Source: an uncultured Oscillibacter sp. (GTDB lineage: Bacteria > Bacillota > Clostridia > Oscillospirales > Oscillospiraceae). Taken from it: a stretch of 19,148 nt of DNA. Position 1 is the first letter of the stretch, and every line of letters starts with the position of its first letter. A model generated the notes under the pieces. The model was not told the origin of the DNA. It made no database searches and was given only the letters and a program-made list of their open reading frames with translations. A program made the position numbers and the translations under genes. Of the stretch, positions 1 to 6,258 are shown in pieces. The DNA lies in contig CAJTVF010000047.1 of NCBI GenBank assembly GCA_910579435.1, forward strand, positions 1 through 19,148, in the 5' to 3' direction.

Positions 1-74
1 TCGTTTCCCTGATAGTCGATGTTGTGGTCCAGGGACACCGGGCCAATCACCAGAACGTCATATTGCTGTTTCAT
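1..74 (-). CDS. PfkB/ribokinase-family kinase, N-terminal fragment (cut by window edge)
   Basis: Only the first 24 codons are inside the window. The start is ATG at 74, preceded by AAGGAG with a good spacer, 20 nt after the tctA stop. The visible residues, MKQQYDVLVIGPVSLDHNID, fit the opening beta-strand and Gly/Asp substrate-binding turn of PfkB-family (ribokinase-like) sugar and nucleoside kinases (pattern DVLVIGxxxxD). This is inferred from a short N-terminus; a Rossmann-type enzyme starting the same way is the main alternative. Its position as the last visible gene of the LacI/TctCBA operon suggests it acts on the imported compound. Confidence 0.5.
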   Translation of the reverse strand, partial: MKQQYDVLVIGPVSLDHNIDYQGN

Positions 75-94
75 TCTCTCGCTCCTTCCGGCAG

Positions 95-1588
95 TCACCG
101 GGCCTTGACGGCCCTGGCCTTATAGTTCTTCCAGGCAAACAGCAGCACGGAGCCCACCGCGATTAGGATAAACGCACAGCTGATAGGCCGGGTGAAGAAG
201 ATTTTGAAGCTGCCCTCGGAGATGACCATGGCCCGGCGGAAATTCTTCTCCGCCAGGGGACCCAGGACAATGCCCAGCAGGATGGGCACCAGCTGGAAGT
301 CCATGCGGCGCAGGAAATAGGCCACAATGCCGAAGATCAGGATGATAAAAATATCATAGACCCGGTTGTTGGTGGAATACGCGCCCGCAATGCAAAAGGT
401 CATGACGATGGGGGCCAGAATCTCATAGGGCAGACGGGTGATATGGGCGTAAAAGCGGGTGAAGCCGCTGCCGATGATGTACATGAAGACGTTCACCACG
501 ATCAGGCCCAGCATGATGGCGTAGAGGATGTTCCCCTGCTCGGAGAAAAGGGTGGGGCCGGGAACCATGCCGTGGAGCATGAACGCGCCCATCAAAATGG
601 CCGTCGCGCCGTCTCCGGGAACGCCCAGGGTCAGCATGGGAATCATGGTCGCGCCGCAGGCGCCGTTGTTGGCGGACTCCGAGGCGGCCACGCCCTCGAT
701 TTCGCCGTGGCCGAAGGTCTCCGGATGCTTGGAGGACTGCTTGGTCTGGTTGTATGCGATGAAGGCCGCCAGGCCTCCGCCGGTGCCGGGGGTGGCGCCG
801 ATGATGACGCCGATCAGGGAGCCCAAGCCGATGGGCTTCCAGCAGCGCCGGTACTCGTCTTTTGTGATTTTGTCTTTGGTGATGGCACTGGCGCTGATGG
901 TTTTGTGGTCCGTTTTTGGATTGTACTTGGACTTCATCAGAATCTCCGAGATAGCGAACATGCCGATCAGGGCGATGATGAGGTCAATGCCCGCCATGAG
1001 CTTGCGCTGCCCGAAGATGAAGCGGGCGGTACCGCTGATGTTGTCTACGCCCACCGTGGCCATAAAGAGGCCGATGCAGGCGCCGATGAGCCCTTTGAAG
1101 ATGCTGTTGTTGGACACGCCGGCGATGACGGACAGGCCGAAGACCGCCAGGGCAAAATACTCCGCCGGGCCAAACAGCAGGGTGATCTTCGCGATCAGCG
1201 GAGCCAGGAACAGCAGGGCAAAGGCGCTGATAAGCCCTCCGATGGTGGAGGCGAAGAGGGCCATTTGCAGCGCCTTGAAGCCCTGGCCCTTCACGGTCAT
1301 AGGATAGCCGTCAAAGAGCGTGGCCGCGTTGGCGGAGGTGCCGGGGGTATTGATGAGAATGGCTGTGATGGACCCGCCATAGGTGCCGCCGCAGTAAATC
1401 GCCAGCAGCATCAAAATCGCCATGGTCGGGTCCATACCGTAGGTCAGCGGGATGCAGAGGATGATGCCAAGGTCGGAGGTCAGGCCCGGAATGGCCCCCA
1501 CAACAATGCCGATGGCAAGCCCCAGAGGAATGACCAGGAGGTTCTGCCACTGCATCAGAATGCTCAGTCCACCTAAAAATTGTTCCAT
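95..1588 (-). CDS. tctA: TctA: large permease of a tripartite tricarboxylate transporter
   Basis: This is the large integral-membrane subunit of a TTT-family secondary transporter, which takes substrate from the TctC binding protein and moves it inward using an ion gradient. The protein is 497 aa, the usual family length, with about 10 to 12 hydrophobic segments. Both Gly/Pro-rich signature halves are visible: GAIPGLTSDLGI with GGTYGGSITAILINTPGT near the N-terminus, and GATPGTGGGLAAFIAY with LTLGVPGDGATAILMG in the middle. I chose ATG at 1588 (MEQFLGG), which has AAAGGAG 7 nt upstream. A TTG 18 nt further upstream is in frame, but it abuts the tctB stop and would place this Shine-Dalgarno site inside the coding sequence. 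It follows tctB directly, with an 18-nt gap, as in other tctCBA loci. The substrate cannot be read from the sequence; many family members carry compounds other than tricarboxylates. Confidence 0.93.
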   Translation of the reverse strand: MEQFLGGLSILMQWQNLLVIPLGLAIGIVVGAIPGLTSDLGIILCIPLTYGMDPTMAILMLLAIYCGGTYGGSITAILINTPGTSANAATLFDGYPMTVKGQGFKALQMALFASTIGGLISAFALLFLAPLIAKITLLFGPAEYFALAVFGLSVIAGVSNNSIFKGLIGACIGLFMATVGVDNISGTARFIFGQRKLMAGIDLIIALIGMFAISEILMKSKYNPKTDHKTISASAITKDKITKDEYRRCWKPIGLGSLIGVIIGATPGTGGGLAAFIAYNQTKQSSKHPETFGHGEIEGVAASESANNGACGATMIPMLTLGVPGDGATAILMGAFMLHGMVPGPTLFSEQGNILYAIMLGLIVVNVFMYIIGSGFTRFYAHITRLPYEILAPIVMTFCIAGAYSTNNRVYDIFIILIFGIVAYFLRRMDFQLVPILLGIVLGPLAEKNFRRAMVISEGSFKIFFTRPISCAFILIAVGSVLLFAWKNYKARAVKAR

Positions 1589-1606
1589 AAGCGGTCTCCT
1601 TTCCAA

Positions 1607-2071
1607 TCAGGGCAGAGAGACATGGAGCAGCACCTTGAATACATAGTACACGATGCCCACCATGGCCAGAGGGATGGCGTAATAATACCACTTCCGCGCG
1701 CCGTAATAGACCATCACCGCCAGCACCAGCAGCACCGTGGAAGCCACGAACCCCAGGGGCTGGATAATCAGGCAGTAGGCCGCCAGGAAGAGGCAGTAGA
1801 CAATGGAGCGCAGCTCCTTTTTAAAGGCGGCGGAGCGGAAGGACTCCGCAGTGATCACCAGTTCTTTTTTCTCCTTGGCGAACAGTCCCTCCAGCAGCAG
1901 CCCCACGGCAAAGAGGACCATCCCGCCGATGGCGATGCGGGGCAGGGTCTGGGCGTTGACGGCTCCCTTTTCCATGGTCTGGATCTGGGAGGGGATCAGC
2001 AGCCAGAGCACGGCTCCCACCACGGCGAAGACCGCCCCGGAGATGATCTCCGTGTTGTATCTGATTTTCAT
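1607..2071 (-). CDS. tctB: TctB: small permease of a tripartite tricarboxylate transporter
   Basis: This is a 154-aa hydrophobic protein with four predicted membrane segments (about residues 10-27, 45-63, 88-108 and 112-150, the last probably a helical hairpin), the usual size and topology of the TctB (DUF1468) subunit. A short charged loop (KEKKELVITAESF) lies between segments 2 and 3. TctB is poorly conserved in sequence, so the call rests on size, topology and its place between tctC and tctA. ATG at 2071 (MKIRYN) is preferred because GAGGTG lies 6 nt upstream; the in-frame GTG at 2080 is part of that Shine-Dalgarno site. It works with TctA as the membrane unit of the transporter. Confidence 0.88.
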   Translation of the reverse strand: MKIRYNTEIISGAVFAVVGAVLWLLIPSQIQTMEKGAVNAQTLPRIAIGGMVLFAVGLLLEGLFAKEKKELVITAESFRSAAFKKELRSIVYCLFLAAYCLIIQPLGFVASTVLLVLAVMVYYGARKWYYYAIPLAMVGIVYYVFKVLLHVSLP

Positions 2072-2095
2072 TGCGTTCACCTCGTTTTGAGAGTG

Positions 2096-2129
2096 GGCGC
2101 CCCATACCCTTGCGCGGACATGGGGCGCC
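2096..2129 (-). promoter_or_regulatory. Stem-loop between tctC and tctB
   Basis: A perfect 10-bp inverted repeat (GGCGCCCCAT at 2096-2105 and ATGGGGCGCC at 2120-2129) encloses a 14-nt loop, starting 6 nt after the tctC stop. There is no T-run after it on the minus-strand transcript, so it is unlikely to be a full terminator. By analogy with hairpins after binding-protein genes in other transporter operons, it may protect the upstream mRNA end so that TctC is made in excess over TctB and TctA. The function is an inference. Confidence 0.55.
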
Positions 2130-2135
2130 GGAAAA

Positions 2136-3167
2136 TCACTGGACCAGAGGGATGTACTTGGCCATGGCGTCGGTCTGGGCGGACACCATGCCCAGGATCT
2201 CGGCGGAATCGGCCTCCCAGGCGGCCATGCCCATGTCGGCCATGAACTTCTGGAAGTCGGGCTCGGCGTAGACCTTCAGGACAAAGTCCCGGAGAATCTC
2301 CTGCTTCTCCGCATCCACGGTGGAGCGGACGGCGAAGTAGTCCATGCCGGTGAACTCAATGTCGATGCCCTGATCCTTGAAGGAGGGGATGTGGCCGATG
2401 CCGTCCACGTCCAGCCCCTCGGGGATGAAGGTGCCCAGGCAGTTCAGCTCGCCGTTGATAACGTAATCCCGGTAGGTCGGAGGAGAACCGATGGCCACGT
2501 CCACATGGCCGCCCACCAGGGCGTTGATGGCCTCCTGTCCGCCGTCATAGGGGACCGCCTCGGAGGCGATGCCCAGGGTGGCGAACAGGGCGGAAATCAT
2601 GGTGAAGCTGTCGTTTCCGGGGCCGCCGGTGGTGGCGTATTTCACCGTGTTTCCGGCGTTGGCATAGTCAATCAGGCCCTGGATATCCGTGATGCCGCTG
2701 GAAGCCTGTGTAAGGATGACGAACTCCGTGATACGGATGCCCACCAGGGGGGTGATGTCCTCGATGGTGTAGTCTACACTGATGAAGCTGGGGGTCAGGG
2801 AGAACAGGGGGCCGTTGCAGCAGAAGAGGGTGTAGCCGTCGTCCGCCGCCTCCAGGAAGTCGTTCATGCCGATGGTGCCGGAGCCGCCGGTGTGGTTTTC
2901 CACGATCATGGGCACGCCCAGGAACTTGTCGCTGTAGGAGGCGATCTGCCGGGTAATTACGTCGGGGCCGCCGCCCAGGCTCCAGGGCTGGATGATCTTG
3001 ATTTCCTTCTCGGGCCATTTGGAATCCGAGGAGGAGCCGCCGCTGGGCTGGGAGCTCTGGGCGGGCTGGCCGCCGCCGGAGCTGCCGGAACTGCCGGAGT
3101 CGCCGCCGCAGGCCGCCAGGCTCAGGACCATGAGGAGGGCGAGGGCGAGAGACATCAGTTTTTTCAT
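2136..3167 (-). CDS. tctC: TctC/Bug-family substrate-binding lipoprotein
   Basis: This is the extracytoplasmic substrate-binding protein of the TTT transporter. It is 343 aa. Residues 1-20 form a lipoprotein signal (MKKLMSLALALLMVLSLAAC) with lipobox LAAC and Cys20 as the lipidation site. A Ser/Gly/Gln-rich linker runs to about residue 50. The mature domain begins WPEKEIKIIQPWSLGGGPDV, the typical first strand and substrate loop of the Bug fold (usually P-x-x-P-G-G-x-x-D). The later stretch TGGPGNDSF also fits the family. ATG at 3167 has AAAGGAGA upstream. It lies 16 nt after the preceding metallo-beta-lactamase gene and 64 nt before tctB, so it is probably co-transcribed with both. The lipid anchor is expected for a Gram-positive cell. 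Bug proteins bind many small carboxylates and other ligands, so no substrate is assigned. Confidence 0.93.
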   Translation of the reverse strand: MKKLMSLALALLMVLSLAACGGDSGSSGSSGGGQPAQSSQPSGGSSSDSKWPEKEIKIIQPWSLGGGPDVITRQIASYSDKFLGVPMIVENHTGGSGTIGMNDFLEAADDGYTLFCCNGPLFSLTPSFISVDYTIEDITPLVGIRITEFVILTQASSGITDIQGLIDYANAGNTVKYATTGGPGNDSFTMISALFATLGIASEAVPYDGGQEAINALVGGHVDVAIGSPPTYRDYVINGELNCLGTFIPEGLDVDGIGHIPSFKDQGIDIEFTGMDYFAVRSTVDAEKQEILRDFVLKVYAEPDFQKFMADMGMAAWEADSAEILGMVSAQTDAMAKYIPLVQ

Positions 3168-3183
3168 CGTTTCTTTCTCCTTT

Positions 3184-4167
3184 TCATGTGTTTTTTATAA
3201 ATTCCGGCGTAATCCCGCCGGAATCTATTTTGAGGGTAATCGCCTGGAATCCGTCAGGCTGGGAGAAGTAAGGAGGATAGCTTCGCTCGTCGGAAAACAG
3301 GAACTTGGGCGGATGGGGGGGCCGCCACTGGGTCAGGCTCTGATAGACCTGGGGATTGGCGCTGTTGTAGCGGCGGTCGGAGCTCGCGGTGGTGATGACG
3401 TACTCCAGCGGCATATTCCGCATAAATTGTTCCGAGATTGAATCAATCTGTCCATGATGCGGCAATTTGAGAACGTTCCCATTTTCAAGCAAAAAAGAAG
3501 GGACCTCATCCCACTCCCGGGGGCAGCTGTCAGCCGCTGCCAGGAACACGGCCTTCCCCGTCTCAAACCGGAGCAGCATGCTGGTCTGATTCGAGGCGGC
3601 GTCCAGCTTTGCGAGGAGTTCCGTTACCGCGGCCTCCTGGCCGGCGGAGGCATAGGCCGCTTCCACCAGCTCCATGTACGCGCGGACCGTCCGGGGCTTG
3701 GGGGCCAGAACCTGCGCGGTGAGCTCCGGGCCTAAGCAAAAGGCATCTCCCGGCTTGACAACGGTGACGGCTGTCCCGGCTTCCCCGGCCCGCAGGAGAA
3801 TCCGGCGGTAGGCGTTCAGCGCATTTGTGTACAGGGGGACGCTTCGGAAGGCGTCCGGCGCGGGCCGGAGCTCGCAGCCCCCCAGGAACGGCTCCACGGG
3901 ATAGGGTACATACAGCCGTTTTACGAAGCACCGCTCGAATACGGCCTCCAGGCCGCAGACATGGTCCTCGTGGATGTGGGAAATCAGCACCGCGTCCAGC
4001 TTGGTGACGCTCTCCCGCCGCAGGTAGTCCGCCGCCCGGACGCGGTAGGGGTCTCCGCTGAATTCCGACTCCAGAGCGCTCCCGCCGTCCAGCAGGGCGG
4101 CGAAGCCTCCGGAACCCCGGAACAGGATGGCGTCGCCATAGCCCACGTTGATGAAGGTAATCTGCAT
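3184..4167 (-). CDS. Stand-alone ComEC-type metallo-beta-lactamase-fold hydrolase
   Basis: The 327-aa protein starts with a strand typical of ComEC/Rec2-like MBL domains (ITFINVGYGDAILFR, then LLDGGS). It has the metal-binding motif HIHEDH at residues 64-69, and a later conserved-looking LKLPHHGQ segment near residues 232-239 that matches the KxxHHG feature of ComEC-like MBL domains. There is no signal peptide and no membrane segment, so it should be cytosolic, unlike full-length ComEC. ATG at 4167 has GAGGTG upstream. It sits between the LacI-family gene (50-nt gap) and tctC (16-nt gap), so it should be co-regulated with the transporter. The substrate is unknown: a phosphodiester, lactone or cyclic intermediate of the imported compound would fit the fold. 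It carries a near-copy of the operon operator within its coding sequence. Confidence 0.85.
   Translation of the reverse strand: MQITFINVGYGDAILFRGSGGFAALLDGGSALESEFSGDPYRVRAADYLRRESVTKLDAVLISHIHEDHVCGLEAVFERCFVKRLYVPYPVEPFLGGCELRPAPDAFRSVPLYTNALNAYRRILLRAGEAGTAVTVVKPGDAFCLGPELTAQVLAPKPRTVRAYMELVEAAYASAGQEAAVTELLAKLDAASNQTSMLLRFETGKAVFLAAADSCPREWDEVPSFLLENGNVLKLPHHGQIDSISEQFMRNMPLEYVITTASSDRRYNSANPQVYQSLTQWRPPHPPKFLFSDERSYPPYFSQPDGFQAITLKIDSGGITPEFIKNT
3468..3481. promoter_or_regulatory. Possible second (intragenic) LacI-type operator
   Basis: TGAGAACGTTCCCA differs by one base from the palindrome TGAGAACGTTCTCA found at the start of the operon, and the next four bases (TTTT) also match. It overlaps codons for about residues 229-234 of the MBL-fold protein, next to the conserved LPHHG segment. 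That may explain it by chance. If real, it would be an auxiliary operator for looping or a transcription roadblock. Confidence 0.3.
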
Positions 4168-4217
4168 CGCTTCACCTCTTTCCTATGTTCGATTTATTCC
4201 AAAAGGAATTTGCCGCG

Positions 4218-5213
4218 CTAGCTGGATCTGCGCACGATCAATTCCGTGGGAATTACAATTCGCTTCTCGGCGGAGGGAATGCCCTCAATCAGGTCAAAGA
4301 GCTTTTCCGCCGCCAGCCGCCCCATCTGGTCCATGTCAATGCGGACCGTGGTCAGCTCCGGCTCCACAATGCGGCTGACAAAGCTGTCGTCGAAGCCCAC
4401 GACGGCCATGTCCTCCGGGATGCGCAGTCCGGCCCGGATCACCGCCTTCATGGCCCCCGCCGCCACGGTGTCGTTGGTGCAGAATACAGCGGTGGGCCTC
4501 TCCTCCAGCTCCAGCAGGCGGGACATGGCCTGTTCCCCCGCCTCCAGCGTAGGCTCAATCTCCAGGACATACCGGGCGTTTGCCTCCAGGCCCCGCCTCG
4601 CCAGGATGTCAAAATAGCCTTTATAGCGGGCCTCGTTGACCTGGGGGGAAAAACATCCGGCCAGGAGGCCGATCCGGCGGTGTCCCCGCTCATACAGGTG
4701 GTCCACGGCGCTCACCGCTCCCTCGTAATGGCTGGTGGTGATGCACAGCAGACGCTCCATGTCCAGGCAGTTGTTCAGCAGAACCACCGGAATCTTCTGC
4801 TCCCGCAGCTTGCCGATCATCTCGGGATCTGCCTCCCCCACAAAGATCACGCCGTCCATCTGCTTTTTGATATACACCTCGCCGTTGGGAAGCTGGACGT
4901 CCTGATTGGTCATCACGAACACGCTGTAATTCCGGCGGGCGCTCTCCCGCATGACGGCCTCCAAAATGGGGGAGTAAAACGGATTCAGCACGGCGGGAGA
5001 CTGCTTTTCGTGGATAATAAAGGCGATGTTTTCCGTCCGCTGCCGGACCATGGCCCGGGCAATGGCGTTAGGCGTATAGTTGAGACTTTTTCCGGCGGCG
5101 TATATTTTGAGCTTGGCTTTCTCGCTTACGCGGTCGGGTTCCGCATAGGCGCGGGAAACGGTCGCCTTCGAATACCCGCATTTTTTCGCTACGTCAATGA
5201 TGGTGGACCCCAT
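4218..5213 (-). CDS. LacI-family transcriptional regulator
   Basis: This is a DNA-binding repressor (331 aa) with the standard layout. An N-terminal helix-turn-helix covers residues 3-24 (TIIDVAKKCGYSKATVSRAY). A hinge helix lies near residues 48-57 (TPNAIARAMV). A periplasmic-binding-protein-like ligand domain follows, from ENIAFII to the C-terminal IVIPTELIVRRSS. It should bind an inverted repeat with a central CG, and such a palindrome lies 13 nt upstream of its own start. I chose ATG at 5213 because GGAGG precedes it by 4 nt and it opens with the usual TIxDVA motif; upstream in-frame codons would run through the promoter and operator. It is the first gene of the operon with the MBL-fold gene and tctCBA. 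It probably represses the whole unit and itself until a small ligand, perhaps the transported substrate or a derivative, is bound. The ligand is unknown. Confidence 0.93.
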   Translation of the reverse strand: MGSTIIDVAKKCGYSKATVSRAYAEPDRVSEKAKLKIYAAGKSLNYTPNAIARAMVRQRTENIAFIIHEKQSPAVLNPFYSPILEAVMRESARRNYSVFVMTNQDVQLPNGEVYIKKQMDGVIFVGEADPEMIGKLREQKIPVVLLNNCLDMERLLCITTSHYEGAVSAVDHLYERGHRRIGLLAGCFSPQVNEARYKGYFDILARRGLEANARYVLEIEPTLEAGEQAMSRLLELEERPTAVFCTNDTVAAGAMKAVIRAGLRIPEDMAVVGFDDSFVSRIVEPELTTVRIDMDQMGRLAAEKLFDLIEGIPSAEKRIVIPTELIVRRSS

Positions 5214-5225
5214 ATGGCCTCCAAT

Positions 5226-5239
5226 TGAGAACGTTCTCA
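5226..5239. promoter_or_regulatory. LacI-type operator upstream of the regulator gene
   Basis: TGAGAACGTTCTCA is a perfect 14-bp palindrome with the central CG and flanking TG/CA typical of LacI/GalR operators. It lies about 16 nt downstream of the -10 hexamer, i.e. near +10 to +23, and before the Shine-Dalgarno site. Binding there would block transcription initiation or early elongation, so autoregulation is likely. A CcpA cre site is a weaker alternative, since two conserved cre positions do not match. Confidence 0.7.
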
Positions 5240-5255
5240 TTTTGGTGTTGATATA

Positions 5256-5285
5256 AGCATACTCTAATATTTGGAAAAAAGTCAA
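5256..5285 (-). promoter_or_regulatory. Sigma-A-type promoter of the LacI/MBL/tctCBA operon
   Basis: On the minus strand, TTGACT (5280-5285) and TATGCT (5256-5261) are separated by 18 nt of AT-rich spacer. Transcription would start near 5249, giving a leader of about 35 nt that contains the palindromic operator. Confidence 0.7.
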
Positions 5286-5359
5286 TAGGAAATTCCTGCC
5301 TTGACGGATTTTTGGGGGATCTTCCAAAATCAGCCATTTTGTTTGGGTAAATTACCTTA

Positions 5360-5520
5360 GAACCTGTATTCATAACTGTGGGATGCCGGATGGACGAGGA
5401 TGTTCCCCGGCAGACAAGGAGATTTTCCGCAGCCATACTGACGTATGGCAAGGGAAATCGACGCAGTATGCTGGGAAAAAGACCGGCCAGACGGCGTTCA
5501 ACGGTTGTGAATACAGGTTC
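5360..5520. mobile_element. MITE-like element with terminal inverted repeats
   Basis: The 161-bp element begins GAACCTGTATTCATAAC and ends with the near-complement GTTGTGAATACAGGTTC. Over 24 bp from 5356 and 5524 inward the two ends match except at 3 positions. TTA flanks both ends (5357-5359 and 5521-5523) and could be a 3-bp target duplication; part of that match is also explained by the inverted repeat continuing outward. The interior contains a hairpin, CCATAC-TGAC-GTATGG at 5433-5448, within a weaker outer pairing (GATTTTCC with GGGAAATC). There is no transposase frame, so it would need an enzyme supplied in trans. A TNA target would suit IS5-group elements, but that assignment is only inference. 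Confidence 0.7.
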
Positions 5521-5547
5521 TTAGCCCCACTCCGGCAGCCCAAAACC

Positions 5548-5591
5548 GGGCGGGCCGCTCAAGACGAAAATCCGCCTTGAACGGCCCGCCC
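5548..5591 (-). terminator. Large GC-rich inverted repeat, probable terminator after engB
   Basis: A 16-bp inverted repeat with one mismatch (arms 5548-5563 and 5576-5591, GGGCGGGCCG core) encloses a 12-nt loop containing AAAA/TTTT. On the minus strand it is followed by GGTTTTG, a short, imperfect T-stretch. It lies 64 bases beyond the engB stop and would separate the protein-quality-control cluster from the LacI operon. Confidence 0.6.
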
Positions 5592-5631
5592 GCCCTGGAA
5601 TATACATAGATAAACATAGAAGCTCCCAGCA

Positions 5632-5650
5632 AGCGGCCTGACAGGCCGCT
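5632..5650 (-). terminator. Compact hairpin directly after engB
   Basis: AGCGGCCTG and CAGGCCGCT form a perfect 9-bp stem around a single central base, starting 6 nt beyond the engB stop. No T-run follows on the minus strand, so this may be a mRNA 3'-end stabiliser or a weak pause site that works with the larger hairpin downstream. Confidence 0.45.
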
Positions 5651-5655
5651 CCCGC

Positions 5656-6246
5656 TCAGAAGGCCCCGGCGGCGTTCAGGAGGCGGATCAACTCCTCCTT
5701 CCCCGTCCCCTTCTCGGCGGAAAAGGGCAGGAGTACGTCCCCCTCTCCCAGCTCCAGGGTCTCCCGGATCAAGGCCAAGGCGGGGTCGATCTGGCTCTTT
5801 TTCAGCTTATCCAGCTTGTTGGCCGCCACGATCTCCGGGCAGCCCGTCTCCCGAAACCAGCCGTGCATGGTCAAATCGTTGGCCGTGGGCTTGTGTCGGG
5901 CGTCCACAATCAATACGCCGGTGGTGATATGGGCCTCCTGGAAATAGCTCTCCATCAGGCGGCCCCAACGCTCCTTCTCCGCCTTGGAGACCTTGGCATA
6001 GCCATAACCCGGCAGGTCCACCAGATAGGCCCGGCCGTCCACCAGGTAGTAATTCACCTGGGTGGTCTTCCCCGGGGAGGAGCCCACATAGGCCAGGTTC
6101 TTCCGCCCCAGGAGGCGGTTGATTACCGAGGACTTCCCCACGTTGGACCGGCCCGCAAAGGCAAACTGAGGCAGGCCGTCCCAGAGGAACTGCTCCCTGG
6201 CCCCGGCGGAGCGGATAAATTCCGCCTTTCCAAAATTGATGGGCAT
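5656..6246 (-). CDS. engB: EngB/YsxC ribosome-biogenesis GTPase
   Basis: This 196-aa TRAFAC GTPase is needed for late assembly of the 50S ribosomal subunit in Bacillus and relatives. The G motifs are in order: G1 GRSNVGKSS at 32-40, G2 Thr in PGKTTQVNYY near 58-67, G3 DLPGYGYAKV from 77, and G4 NKLDK from 143. G4 is more often TKxDK in this family, a mild variation. Length is normal. ATG at 6246 has AAGGAGGGG upstream. The gene starts 12 nt after the lon stop, an arrangement also known from Bacillus (lon-ysxC), so it is co-transcribed with the clp/lon genes. The two hairpins after it probably end the transcript. Confidence 0.96.
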   Translation of the reverse strand: MPINFGKAEFIRSAGAREQFLWDGLPQFAFAGRSNVGKSSVINRLLGRKNLAYVGSSPGKTTQVNYYLVDGRAYLVDLPGYGYAKVSKAEKERWGRLMESYFQEAHITTGVLIVDARHKPTANDLTMHGWFRETGCPEIVAANKLDKLKKSQIDPALALIRETLELGEGDVLLPFSAEKGTGKEELIRLLNAAGAF

Positions 6247-6258
6247 GGTTCCCCTCCT

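Larger units (their letters stand above)
5214..5655. other. 442-bp intergenic region between engB and the LacI-family gene
   Basis: This is the only gene-free stretch above 300 bases. From left to right it holds the operator and promoter of the LacI operon, an AT-rich spacer, a MITE-like element, a large GC-rich inverted repeat and a small compact hairpin just after engB. I see no convincing coding sequence; short open frames across the MITE have no Shine-Dalgarno support. Confidence 0.8.

Noticed and set aside
5383..5580. A 65-codon plus-strand frame across the MITE
   Set aside because: It has no Shine-Dalgarno site and spans inverted repeats of a non-coding element.
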